From: Chara braunii
Lineage: Eukaryota; Streptophyta; Charophyceae; Charales; Characeae
Direction: 5' to 3'
Length of the DNA: 30,692 nt
Assembly (NCBI GenBank): GCA_003427395.1
Contig: BFEA01000829.1
Coordinates: forward strand, 302,097-332,788
The notes below the pieces were generated by a model. That model ran no database searches. It had not been told where the DNA came from and saw only the letters and a program-made list of their open reading frames with translations. This document shows, piece after piece, positions 18,873 through 29,652 of this stretch; the stretch's first letter is position 1; every line of letters starts with the position of its first letter. A program made the translations under genes and the position numbers.

Positions 18873-19038
18873 ACCTGCATCAAGGCGCCAACTTCACAGG
18901 TTAGTACTGGACATAGAGAGAGAGAGAGAGTTCTTCTTCTTCCTCTTCTAAGTCCACCTGCATCAAGGCGCCAACTGCACAGGTTAGTACTGGACATAGA
19001 GAGAGAGAGAGAGTTCTTCTTCTTCCTCTTCTAAGTCC
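18873..19038. repeat. 83-bp tandem duplication
   Basis: 18873-18955 is repeated as 18956-19038, differing at one base I can see (ACTTCAC versus ACTGCAC). Each unit has a GA-repeat followed by TTCTTCTTCTTCC. Upstream (about 18600-18790) the word GTAGTCTTCAGCG recurs at irregular spacing. Both suggest replication slippage in a low-constraint region. Confidence 0.85.
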
Positions 19039-19638
19039 ACCTTCTCTTCTCACCCTCTCGCCACCTGACTTCTCAGACTACGACAGAGAGAGAGAGACAG
19101 AGTTGTGACTTGAGACTTGACGACATTGGATCCAGACTTGACATTTGGGATTCAGGCATTTCGACGAGGGACTATTTGGGCTTGTGCCGAAGACTTGGTG
19201 TTGACGACATTCCCATCTTCCCCCTCCTCTTCGTCTATCCCCTTCCTCTTCGTCTGTGTATGGTATGGGCTGGCGCAGTCTTCCTGTGTGAAGCGCAGAC
19301 CCATTCACACCATGTAACGATGATGATGATGTATGATCAGGGCTGCATTACAACATTGATTGTTCGGATCACTGGTATCTAAGTCTTCCTCTGTGCTATC
19401 TTGTACTTTGTATTGAAAGGTCGGTTCTTGTTCTGGTCTGCACGTTACAGTATGCAACATAGGTTTCCTTATGAGGTTCTGCATTTGGTACTAAGGTTGG
19501 TTCATTGGGGGTCCTATGGTTGGGGTATTTGAGGGGCTAGGGTCTAGTCTGTTAACGTGAGATCAGGTAGTTGGGTGCTCCTGTTCTAGGTTGATATGCT
19601 GTCACTGTTTTAGGGCTATCTGATGCTGTTTGGTTTGT

Positions 19639-20595
19639 CTAAACCGAGCCAATTGACATTCCTGTGACATGGGATCTACTTTGAGGCGGGTCTGAGGACT
19701 GCGGTATGGTTAGTCTATTGTGTCTCCATTGTCTGAACTGTAATCTGTTCTGGGTGATTATTGCTATTCTCCCTTCCCCTAGCTGCTTTTTGTTAAGAAC
19801 TTCAATAATTTTGTCTCTATCGACTAGATTCTTCTCTATTTTCTTACACACTCTCTTCCAGCGCCCTCTGTATTCGATCTCTAATATATTTAGGACTGCT
19901 TCCCATGTTTCCTGCACCTGTATTGACGTGCGGTCTAACGTCTCTTGACATCTTCTTTTCCATATCTTCCATAACGTTGCCAGACGTAGAATGCGAAAGA
20001 AAATGGTCTCGTGCCCCTGCCAATTGGGTAGGATGTGCAGGGCCAGCAGGAGAGTAAGAGGGTCTGTAGGGAGGGTTTTGTTTGTGATTGTATGCTAGAG
20101 ATCGTTTGTGTTGGACCAAAGTTGCTTGCTTTTGGGAAGTGTATTAGGCAATGGCCCACATCTTCTACGCGACCTTCCGAGCAGATTGAACATAGCTCAT
20201 GTAACGGGGTCCTGGCTCAACCATTGGTTAACTGGGAGAGCCAGGTGGGCGAGTAGCCACTGGAAACTTCTAATTTCGACTTGGTTGATATTTAGAAACC
20301 CAGTCCAGGGGATGTTCGAGATACGATTTTGGGTGAGATCAAAATGTGTCTCCCATCTTTGGCCTACGATTTGGGTTATGGGCTGCGACCTTGTCCTTAG
20401 TGTGTAGCCTAGTTTGGTTGTGTATTCCAAGATGTTGGTGCATTTTTCTATGTTGAGCCTCCCTGATTTCCTTTTCCACGCCCATTCCACTGGGCCAATC
20501 TCCAGGTCCGTGATATTGGTTTGTGAATTGTTGATTCGGCGGTCTTGCGTTTCTATTACCCTCACCTTCCTTAATATTTGTTCATGCCAGGCCAC
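19639..20595 (-). pseudogene. LINE ORF2 C-terminus with zinc-binding motif
   Basis: 20595-20197 reads RKVRVIETQDRRINNSQTNI to FQWLLAHLALPVNQWLSQDP. After a one-base shift the frame gives LCSICSEGRVEDVGHCLIHF, the C-x2-C ... H-x-x-x-x motif of zf-RVT with LIHFP at the end, then GHETIFFRILRLATLWKIWK (the usual tryptophan-rich follow-on) and EYRGRWKRVCKKIEKNLVDR. It ends at a stop after MSIGSV (19639-19641). The last 60 residues define the family: the same block is present in the fragment at 860-1077. Confidence 0.82.
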
Positions 20596-21394
20596 TTCCC
20601 CTGTGGAGTTTTTGCTTAGTAGGCTTGTTGATGCGCCTGAGTCCTCGATTGTGTAAATATCGCAGATGAGCCACTAGTTTCCTGTGCCTTCCCTGGTTCC
20701 GAACTGATAGGCTGTCTTCAGTGGGCTCTAGGCCTTCTCCGTAGCCCAGTCTATGGTTGAGATTCTCTTGCAGGTTGTGGCAACCTTTTAGCTGTTCCCT
20801 TAGTTCTCCTGTTGTCTTCCATCTCGATTCCTCGTTGTGCCAAAGGTGCTTGATCTGCCATACCCCTTTTTCTACCCACGATCCCCATCTCGAGTCTTTG
20901 GCTGTTAGGGTCCAAGGTTTCCCTTGTGTGTCCAAAATCCACTGGTTGCAGAAGAGTGGTTGTCTGAGCACTTCTTCCTTGGCTGTGGGTTCCCTTACTT
21001 TCGCTGGTAATATCTCTCTCCATGTTTTCAGTAGGTTTCGCCAAAAGTCATTATCGTCTACTTCCTCTTCTTCCAATTCTGTTGTTCTGATTGTGCCCCT
21101 CATTGCCCATGATTTAGCCATGATCCAAAACAAACCTTTCATGTTGCCCGAAGTTTTGAATTTGGCTAGTTTTTGTATCCTCCGTAAGGCCAGGTGGGTC
21201 CATGGTAAGTTATCGTACATGATCAGTTTAAGTATCCATTTGGATTGTAGTGCCTTAATCTGTGTTTCAGGATCAAGGATCCCTAAGCCTCCCTTAGATT
21301 TTTGGTTGACGACATACTTCCAGGCCACCTTCGATATGAATTGTTCCTTGGAAGGGTTTCCTGACCAGAGGTAGGCCGCTGCTCTTCTCCTGAG
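20582..21394 (-). pseudogene. LINE ORF2 region after RT
   Basis: In frame with the RT piece upstream but separated from it by a TAA at 21395-21397. It opens LRRRAAAYLWSGNPSKEQFI then AWKYVVNQKSKGGLGILDPE, the FLWxG...W..V..PK..GGLG block typical of plant LINEs after RT. WILKLIMYDNLPWTHLALRR and FWRNLLKTWREILPAKVREP follow. The fragment at 27985-28530 (+) is homologous along most of this stretch. A frameshift near 20590 links it to the zinc-binding tail. Confidence 0.85.
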
Positions 21395-22689
21395 TTAGTG
21401 TCTAAGCTGTTTGGGGGGCCTCCAGATCGTTGCTGCATACCAGAGCATTGAGAAGATTGAGGCGTTAAGGATCATGGCTCTACCGAAGATAGACGTGTAC
21501 ACGTTCGTCCAGCTCCCCATTTTTGTCAGCATCCTATTCATTATTATTGGCGCCATTGCTCGATTAGGGCCGTATTTAGACATCTGGATGCCCAGGAATC
21601 TGAGGGGTTCGTTACCCCAGTTCCAGGTCATTCCTTCGGGGGGTCTTTGAGGTGTGTTCAGTTCTGGATCCGTTAGCCACCAACCTGTTGTTTTGGCCCA
21701 ATTAATCTTCATTTCTGATGCTCGCTGGAATGCTTGCATCGCCCTTGTGAAATTTGAGGCCCATATAAGTACCGTCAGGTCGTCTGCAAAGAGGATTGTA
21801 GTGGGCAGGTTGGGGTTGTGTGTTCTGTCCTCTGTCAGCCTTTCTATTGACGGGTCCTTTCTCAGGAAGGATGCAATAGCTTCCATGATGAATAGGAAAA
21901 TAGGGGCGGCTAGGGGTCTCCCTGTCTTACAGAGCGAGTCATGCGGTAAGGCTGAGAGATATGCCTGTTAACTTGTACTCTCCCCAGAGCGTCAGAGTAG
22001 AGTATTTGGACCCATCTTCTGAAACTTGGTCCTACCCCAATTTTTTCCATGCTTTGTTGGAGGAAATTCCAGTTAACCTGGTCATAAGCTCTTTCAAAGT
22101 CAAAAAAGAGGATTGCCGCATTCATTCTTTTGTCCCGTATGTATCTTACGGATTCAGAGAGAGTCATTACGTTGTCTAGGATGAATCTTCCTAGCATGGA
22201 ACCTGTTTGGTCTAGATGAAAGCAATTCCTTGTTATGAATTTGATTCTATTTGCTAGAAGTTTTGCCAGGATTTTGTATGTGGCTGTAAGGAGCGAGATA
22301 GGCCTGTAATTCCTGATGTCTGACGGGTCTCCCTTCTTGTATAAGAGGGAGACTACGCCGGTGCTTTGCTTTCCACCTAACGTCCCTCTTGCCCAGGCCT
22401 TTTCTAAATATTGGAAATATTCATTGCCTAGAACTGGCCAATACGCTACCCAAAACTCTTTGGACAACCCATCTATTCCTGGGGTTTTGTTTGCTTTCAT
22501 GGATTTCAGTGCTTCAAAGACTTTTTGTTCGCTAATGGGGGCATCGAGTGCTTCCCCATGATCCATTGATATTGTGCTAGAAAGATGTGCGAGGAATTTC
22601 GTTCTGGCCTGGGATGTTTCCTGTTGTGGTTGATTCTGTTCTTTGGAAGTGTACAACTTTTGGACGAAAGCCGCTGCTGTCGATAGCAT
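21395..22689 (-). pseudogene. LINE reverse transcriptase domain, one frameshift
   Basis: 22689-21910 carries ANKTPGIDGLSKEFWVAYW, LYKKGDPSDIRNYRPISLLT, ILFFDFERAYDQVNW (motif A with both Asp) and SVRQGDP (motif B). Directly after GDP a one-base loss makes a stop; the next frame continues LAAPIFLFIMEAIASFL and TTILFADDLTVLIWASNFTR with the catalytic ADD (motif C), ending in ATIWRPPKQLRH. Catalytic residues are all present, so only the frame is broken. Confidence 0.9.
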
Positions 22690-22994
22690 TAATTGAGGGT
22701 CCGAAGTTGGGCCAGGTCTATTTGGATTTTTTCTATAATAGTGTTTCTCGCGTTTGTTTTGATCTTATTGAAGAAAAACTTGGTCATCTTTTTTCCCTCC
22801 TCCCATTCCTTTATTCTGGCTCGCATCCCCGGACCCTTGTTCTTCCAATCTTCCCAATTTGAGAGCTCTTCTCTAGCGTGTTCTAGGATTGTTTCATATA
22901 GGATGCATCCTGGAGCGTTTTATAGATTCCTTTCTGCTACTCTTACCGCTTGGCTGAGTTCTTCTGTCCTTGCCTTCCTTTTTGATGCTAGTAC

Positions 22995-24032
22995 TTAAGA
23001 CGCCCTGGCGATGGCCTCCGAAATGGTTGTGACAAGGTCTAGGAAGTCCTGGTTGGAGTGGTCGTGGTTGATACATGTTGTTAGTACTGCCTCTCTTATC
23101 TCTTTGGTGTTTAATATCGAGTTATTGATTTTGAAAAAACTTTGACCTCTGTTGGGTGACGATCCTAGTTTTAGTCGTAGCGTGATTGGTTTGTGATCTA
23201 GCCCTGAGTAGTGGGGTAGGTCTCCTATCCCTATGCTATGATAGTGCCTATGAGAGTGTTTGAGATTAGGAAGTAATCTTCTTGATGACGAGATGTGTTG
23301 GCTTCGGTTCCTTTTGACGTAGGTGAAATTCTTACTGTCTGGGTACAGGATCCTAAACGGGTCAATAAGATCTTTTTCGGTCATCAGGTCGTGGATAGGC
23401 ACTACCTCGTTCCATTGGGTCAGTTCCAATCCCTGCGAACTTCCTGAAATGCGGTCCTTTGCTGAGTCTAACGTAGCGTTCCAGTTCCCTACTAGGATAA
23501 GTTGTATCACCTGGTCGCATTTTGGTAGTATGTTTTCAATTAGTCGTGTTCGTTGGGTTAGGGTGTTCGGGCAGTATACCGTGATCAGTTTAAATCTCTC
23601 TTCGTAGATGTGGAAGTCAAGACTTGCCCATCCGTCGTCTTCTGAGTCTATGTTCTCCGCCGTTTTGGCGATCTTAGTTTCCGCCTTGGAGTTTGCATGG
23701 GTTAGGATGGCTACTCCGGTCGAATTGGAACGCGGTGTCGGTGCCCAGATAGTTTCCTTTGCCCATTTTAGTCTCTTTAGTATTTGGGTCTGTGCTCTTT
23801 GGTGTTCATCCGATGTGGTTAGGTGTGTTTCTTGGAGGCATAGTATGTCTGGCAGAGTTTTCCTGAACCAGCCTGTATCCTTGATTAGATTGTCCCATTT
23901 CCTTTGGTTTGTGAGCAGAGACAGCATACCGTTTACATTCCATAAGATGATTTTTAGATCAGGTTCTGGTTTGCGAAGGGTGAATTTCCGTATTGCATGG
24001 GGGGTCTGTTCGGCTCTGTACAAATCCTCCAT
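22995..24032 (-). pseudogene. LINE APE-type endonuclease domain with altered active site
   Basis: The block order of the endonuclease/exonuclease/phosphatase fold is clear: LKIILWNVNGMLS, DILCLQETHLTTSD (Glu kept), STGVAILTHANS, FKLITVYCPNTLTQRT, LILVGNWNATLDSAKDRISG, SSRRLLPNLKHSH and LDHKPITLRL. The family's G-D-x-N motif reads GNWN here, so the catalytic Asp is Asn, and the S-R-I-D block has no Asp. The SDH motif is LDH, with the His kept. A stop at 22995-22997 and two more in the linker (to about 22700) separate it from RT. It would nick target DNA in an active element; here it is probably inactive. Confidence 0.88.
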
Positions 24033-24079
24033 GTCTGTAACTCAGATTCAACCTACGTCTACTGGCGTAGTGGAGTTCC

Positions 24080-24388
24080 TTAGGTGTCCCTTGTAGCTAT
24101 GTGTCGTCCTGTGAAGATGTCTGTCCGGAGCTTCCTCTCAAGGAAGTCTGGCTCCAGGAGCAGAGTGCCAGTTCTTTCTGTGTTAACAATACCTAATGAA
24201 GGCGCCATAGCCATGAGCTCGTTACGTTTGAATTGAAAACCCTTTGCCGAGCTCGCATGTACCTCTTGGTTAATCTCCATTGCCAAGTTTGCGAGGTCTC
24301 TAGGCTGGTCGACACCGTCAGGGGTCTCGCTCACGTCACTCAAAGTTTTTACTCCAAAGTGTCTCCTTCTCCTGATGTGAATCATCAT
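24080..24388 (-). pseudogene. LINE upstream ORF, unrecognised
   Basis: A 102-codon - strand frame (MMIHIRRRRHFGVKTLSDVS ...) sits just upstream of the endonuclease, with a 47-bp gap and a frame change. It has no CCHC knuckle or RRM that I can see. It may be the remains of the C-terminus of ORF1, or the N-terminal extension of ORF2. Low certainty that it was ever coding. Confidence 0.4.
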
Positions 24389-24447
24389 CAGCCAATACTT
24401 CTCTTTTTGGCACTGATTTTGTTATTGATCGAAGGACACACACTCAT

Positions 24448-24692
24448 TGCGCTGGTTCTTGAAGCTATAGTTGCCGACCGTGATTTGGCTATCGCTGCGC
24501 TGGTTCTCAAAGCTATAGCCAAGCCTGATTTGGCTATCATTGCGCTGGTTCTCAAAGCTATATCCAAGCTTCTCAAAGCTATATCCAAGCGTGATCTGGC
24601 TATCACTGCTTTGGTGTTTCGAAGCTATCGCCGAGTGTGATCTGGTTATCTTTGTGTTAGTTCTTCAGGCTATCGCTAAGGGAGATCATGTT
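24448..24692. repeat. Tandem 45-48-bp repeat upstream of the LINE
   Basis: Five diverged units start at 24448, 24496, 24541, 24607 and 24653, each with a TGCGCTGGTTCTCAAAGCTA-like start and a GATTTGGCTATC-like end. The third unit holds an internal 21-bp duplication (TTCTCAAAGCTATATCCAAGC). On the LINE strand the array lies immediately 5' of the first ORF. The + strand frame across it repeats ALVLKAI..., which I take as a by-product. Confidence 0.8.
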
Positions 24693-24699
24693 TCTCTTT

Positions 24700-26090
24700 G
24701 CGTGGATAACCGTTCACTTTCATAAGCATAGGCGGGCTTATTAGTAAACCGGTTACAGAGGCAGTAATCTTCATCGTCCATAGCACGGTCGTTTTTTGGT
24801 TGATTTGGAGAAGACAAGACCGAGCATTAAAGTGAGAAATTGAAGAATCTGGGTGAGGGGGAAGGGTAAAAGATGGACATGATGGCGGACTCGAATGATG
24901 ATGACAGATTATTGGGGAAGTTCGAGTGTTAAGTGAGACTCATATACGATAAGGTTTCGATTAGCTCTGCATGAGAATGCCTCTATCTTACCTTCATTCA
25001 AGATCCCTACTCTACTTGCACCCGTGTGATGGTTCCTACACATGATTTGACTGGTGAGTCATTTTTCGAATTACATGAGCCTGCATAAAATTAAGTTGGC
25101 GGATGGGTCAGTAAAGTAATAAATAATTGTTCTTAAATCTTAATCAAGCAAACGTGAGTTTAGCAACTTACTGTGAATCTTCAAAACTTTTTGTGCAAGC
25201 TTCAACTATCGATTAAAAAGGGAAACCGTGATTTGGTTCATCACTGGTCGAAGCTTGAATATAATTATGAGTAATGAGCTGCAGGAGACCTGGAGAAGGG
25301 AACGACAACTAAGGAAAATAGCTTATCTGATTGTTAATTCTTGCATGACGGGGACTAATATCGGTAGTGGCAAAAGACTGACCAACTTGGTAAAGAAGAT
25401 ACACCGGCTACCGTACCAAAGCAAATTTTAATGATCGCTACTTGATATTATAAGTTGACCCACCAAACAAGTCAAATCTCTAGAATATCCTTGCCTCCCC
25501 TTTATTTTACAGAGAAGTTCTGCAATATGCGGTAGGTTGCAAAGCACTCTTGACTTTCTTTCTGGATATCACAAAACGCCCAGCTGCTCGGTGAAGAATT
25601 TCAGTTACACTTTGGAGTTTTATGAAAATATGAGAAAGTCTAGCTGTGCAAACTTTAAGGATACCCCTACGCCTTCACGATATTGCGGATTTGTCTCACA
25701 TGTTGGGAAAAGCTTTGAAACTACCCTAGTAATCTCAACTTATTATGGGTGTACCCCACTGACAGAGGGTAAGTTTTTACTCATACTTTTAATTTTTCCT
25801 GATTTTGTATAAATGTTTTTTTTGTCCAAGGGCTAATTTGTAAATGTACCCTTGATGTATACTGATACTGCGAGCATGTCCCATCGTCTAAGGACAAATT
25901 GAGGAACCGCCTATGAATTTCACCAGTATTATGAAAACGTCCCTCCATCAAAGTACAGACTAGCAGATACAGGAGAGCATCCCATTGAGTTTCTGTGGGA
26001 CAAATGTTCAAACTCATCCTATACTAATTTTATTTTAAATTACTTTATTTACATTGAGTACTATCAAACCTCATACTATGAATCGCCACG
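24700..26090. other. AT-rich sequence with no recognised gene
   Basis: Contains short + strand ORFs (25228-25431 and 25537-25812), the second with some Cys (CSVKNFSYTLEFYENMRKSS). None has a domain, codon bias or splice context I can support. It may be old, decayed repeat or intron sequence. Confidence 0.5.
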
Positions 26091-26460
26091 TTGAGTAGGA
26101 GCACCCCATCTACACAGAGATATTACCAATGAGCTCCGTACTCAGAATTACGGTGTTGGGCATGAAACAAATATCACACTCAGATTTATCGCGGGGAGTA
26201 CGGACAAGCCTCGTGCTTAAGTCTGCCGTTTTGAGCACGGACCTCGCTTCGTGTTCGGAGTTATCATGTTGAGCGAGATCAGACGCTAAGTCGAAAAACA
26301 ATGTATTGAGCACGAACAAATTGTGAACATAGAGCTTTCGCACCCAACATGAACGAATTGTATTCATAGGACTTTCGTATTGAGCACAGAGTAACTTGGT
26401 TGCTGACCTCATGGCAAACGGGCAGATCTCGTATTTGGAGTCCTTGTGAAAGTATTTTTT
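26090..26460. repeat. Possible diverged tandem repeat
   Basis: The phrase TTGAGCACG or TTGAGCGAG recurs (for example near 26233, 26273 and 26307, with TATTGAGCACAGA near 26383), often with TCGTGTT or TTTCGTATT about 10-30 bases away. Spacing is irregular at roughly 35-40 bp multiples. It looks like an old satellite, but I could not define a clean unit. Confidence 0.35.
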
Positions 26461-26810
26461 TTAGTAACACCCTGGTAAGGTCTACGTCTGATATAGACCA
26501 ATGACTCTTAACAATTTGCACAGGCTATGCACGAGCGGTTGTTCTTATTGCATTTAGTTTCGACAAACATTTTATTTTGTATTTTTTTGGCACTCGGGAT
26601 CTGTACTCAGCAACAAGATATTTGTTGATAAATTTAGCAATGAGGCATTCTCAGATAATCTCTTCCATAATCACAAGCATCAGACAGCCTGATCTCAACA
26701 TATCTAGACGTTGGAAGGCAAACAAATCTCTCTGTGCTATTAATTCAATCAAAAACTATTGCAGGCAAGGTGTGGAAAAGTAAAACACGTACAACAGAGA
26801 TATTCTCATA

Positions 26811-27047
26811 ATGTCGAGCACTCTCTATCGAGACAAAGCAGAAAATTGGGTGAGTGAATTATCTGATGAGATCGAAACCTATAAGAGGATGCACAAAGAT
26901 GTTGTACTCGGGAGAGTAAGGAATCGACACAAATTCATAGAGTATGTGTTCTACATCAATGGGTCCGATGGGAAGCTGCTCAACACAATCTCATCCCTTG
27001 AGACTGTTCAAAGAGCAAGAGAGGTAATCAATGCTCAGTGGGCTTAG
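26811..27047 (+). CDS. Unrecognised small ORF
   Basis: ATG-started, 78 codons: MSSTLYRDKAENWVSELSDE, followed by a basic helix-like segment (YKRMHKDVVLGRVRNRHKF) and an end rich in helix formers. It reads like real protein composition, with no low complexity. After the stop another frame stays open for about 33 codons (LRPEQYLPLTLQGSFEEPTS), so the original frame may have been longer or spliced. No domain recognised. It could be an exon or a mobile-element ORF upstream of the next ORF. Confidence 0.35.
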   Translation: MSSTLYRDKAENWVSELSDEIETYKRMHKDVVLGRVRNRHKFIEYVFYINGSDGKLLNTISSLETVQRAREVINAQWA

Positions 27048-27421
27048 ACCGGAGCAATACCTACCCCTGACTCTTCAAGGATCCTTTGAGGAGCCAACTT
27101 CAGCAACAAAGCATCTTTACATTAAGCATCATCACCAACTGTAGACAACAATCAGCTCTCTTGCATCCAACAACACTAATGGTATCAGTTCAGATAGATA
27201 ATCGTTTACAGAGTTTTGAGGGACCTCAGGATATCCACTAATTACCTCGGCCCAGTTACCCTTAGCAGTTTTAGAGTAAACTGTCTCATACTTCCACAAT
27301 AGAGATCAGCAATCATAACTAATCATCACATGGTCTTTATCAATCTATTCTCAGACCAACATCAAACAATCAGTGCTTTCATCAGAGATATTCAGATCAG
27401 TTTCAGTACCCATCTTGGCAC

Positions 27422-28006
27422 ATGAGTACAATTCACCGATTTCCGGTCAGCGGGTCAATCTTGACCAATCTCAACAGGATAGCTTCCAAGGATGCTTTCC
27501 ATTACCAGTATGTCAGTGCAGTTGGGTTCAAACAAGAAGATCCATCAATCTTTGTTGTCCTCACTGAGTTCATAGAGGGAACTATCCAAGATCTGAGGAT
27601 CTATGTGAAGAAGGGAAAGGAGACTCATGAGCACTTTGACTCTGTTTCGGTTACAGAAGCCCAGTATGTTGAAGAGAGAGCACGAGTGCTTCAGGAAGGT
27701 GTAAAGCTGATTCATAGCTTTGGTCCTAAGCTATACACTGACTATTCTAAGCCTCCGATCCCTTTCTACCTCATTGATGGCTCTTGCTAGGTTGATCTCG
27801 TTGGCCTGGCCAAAAGGTATGTCTCACCAATAGAGATTGACTATGTGGCTGTGACTGAACCATCTGAGTTCCGACACCTCAGACGAGGGATCTTCTCCAT
27901 ACCATATCTCCCAACTCTGTGGGAGGAGTTTTGTGTTATGCTTGACTTCAGAATCTTTGGTCCCGGATGGACCTATTCCAAACAAAATGGATCCTTAAAC
28001 TCTTAA
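27422..28006 (+). pseudogene. Unrecognised ORF with an internal TAG
   Basis: An ATG-started frame of 195 codons, interrupted only by TAG at 27788-27790. It has normal-looking composition: FHYQYVSAVGFKQEDPSIFV, EGTIQDLRIYVKKGKETHEH, FDSVSVTEAQYVEERARVLQ, KLYTDYSKPPIPFYLIDGSC, then after the TAG VDLVGLAKRYVSPIEIDYVA and RRGIFSIPYLPTLWEEFCVM. The last codons overlap the start of a LINE fragment (about 27985), so the true 3' end is probably lost to that insertion. I do not recognise the fold. It may be a host gene or a different element's ORF truncated by the LINE. Confidence 0.45.
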
Positions 28007-29462
28007 CCAGCTCCAAACTTCCTTGGAGACACCTGGCAATGGAGGGATTTCAGCAACTACCGGTTTACACCACACAGGGTACCTTATGGTTGATGAGCAA
28101 ATCGTGGTCGTTAAGAGGCAGAACTTCGTAGGCCATACAAACAAGGAGACATCCTGGACTTCACTTTTGGAAAGAAATCCTCAAGTCTTGAAGAGAAATC
28201 TTCCCAGCCAAAGTGAGGAAGCCGCAAAACAAAGAGGAGATCCTTAGATAACCTCTTTTCTGCAATCCATGGATAGCACCTGGGGAAGGGAATCGTTCAC
28301 AACTTCACTCTAACAAGAAAAGACGCTCGTTCGGGTCATGGCTAGAGAAAGGGATCTGGCAAATCAAACACATCTGGGATGATGACAGGAGGGAGTGTAG
28401 GAACGAGAGACAACTCAAAAACAGCCTCAAAGGTTGCCATAATCTGGCCAGAACCCACAAGAGCTGATTGCGACAATCCCACAGAATTGGCTTCCAGTCC
28501 TTAGGAAGGAAAAGGGAGTGGTCAACAGGTGATTGGGCAGTGATGACCCATGTTGGCGTCCAGGAGCACACATTAGCCTAATGGGGTAGAGAGGACGGTA
28601 AGGAAGAATGGTTCACCTACCATGCACAAAATAGAGGAACCGTACTTAGACTACAGTGAAGTCAATAAGATCTCAGAAGCACAAGTATCTGTCATATTAC
28701 GTTATAAGTTTATATTAACTTCATGACCAGGGTTACAGTAGGGAGTAGGGAGAACGGTAGGTCTACATATTTAGGGACTGATACAGACCACAAGAAGCGT
28801 ACTAAACACAAGGCACTGCCGAACTAATAGAGGATGTCACCCAAATCCGCTCCTTGTAGCAAGAGCCAAGGCTAAGTAAACCACAGTCCCAGGTTCCAGG
28901 ACCCGGGCCTCAGCAAGCCAGCAGTTACAGAAAAAAGGGATACTAACAGTGAGTAAATCCAGACCTAGGTTCGCGAGGATTCGAGGTTGCAGCAAGGGTA
29001 ACAGCCAACACCTAAAAGCGGAAGGAAAGACAGCTAGGGATTAGGGCTTTAGCAAAGCTAGTAGCAACCAAGTTGGGTAGGGCTTAAGGTTTCTAGCAAA
29101 GACCTCGGCAAGGGGCCAAACCAGCAGTTCTAGTAAGTATAGAAAATCCGACAGTCAAGGAGCTGAGAGGAACAGGATGGTCGGAGCCCAACGAGGCAAG
29201 CTGCAAGAACCGAAGCGATAGGGTAATCACACCAGCAACCGGGCAGAAGCAAACAGAGCAGGCTAACTTAGCCAGGGGTGAAGGGTGGTACATCCTTCCG
29301 TCGGGACGTAAAAAATCCCGTCCTTCGGGCCTTCACACCATAAGGTGGAGGAGCGTGTGTGAGTGCGTCTTGTAATCCTTTCTGACTTGCCGGAGGAATA
29401 GGAACCGGGCTGATGCTAAGAGGAGCCAGAACCCTAAGGTTCTGTTTTTGGGGAAAAAAAAA
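27985..29462 (+). mobile_element. 5'-truncated LINE copy with poly(A)
   Basis: Translation in shifting frames gives KWILKLLTSSKLPWRHLAME, LWLMSKSWSLRGRTS, HFWKEILKS, REIFPAKVRKPQNKEEILR, PLFCNPWIAP and GSWLEKGIWQIKHIWDDDRR, then LKGCHNL. Each aligns in order with 20582-21328 of the long LINE. From about 28530 non-coding sequence follows, and 29270-29450 matches the family 3' tail (GGTGAAGGGTGGTACATCCT, ACTTGCCGGAGGAATAGGAA), ending in A-rich 29451-29462. A typical truncated insertion. Confidence 0.85.
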
Positions 29463-29652
29463 ACGAACTCTCAGTCCACGACCCCTGAACTGATGCCGGG
29501 GCCCCTTCGGAGCCGTGCACACCACATAAAGCAAGAGGGGGAGCACAGAGAATCACAGAGATGCACAGTTGGGCTTGCTTTGGAAGGTTCTGGAGCATCT
29601 TATGCACTTCAGTATTTTATACCAAGTTTCCTACTTTGAACAATCTACTTAC

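Larger units (their letters stand above)
19639..24388 (-). mobile_element. Long LINE (non-LTR) retrotransposon, disrupted coding region
   Basis: In - strand order it carries an N-terminal ORF (24388-24080), an APE-type endonuclease (24032-22995), a linker, reverse transcriptase (22689-21395), a post-RT region (21328-20582), and a zinc-binding tail (about 20595-19639). The order EN-RT-zf-RVT is that of plant L1-type LINEs. Frames change or stop near 22995, 22690, 21908, 21395, 20590 and 20195, so it is not translatable. The 3' region continues to about 17129. Truncated relatives lie at 860-1793 and 27985-29462. Confidence 0.9.

Noticed and set aside
20757-21374. 205-codon + strand ORF
   Set aside because: It is antisense to the LINE post-RT region, whose - strand reading has clear family motifs.
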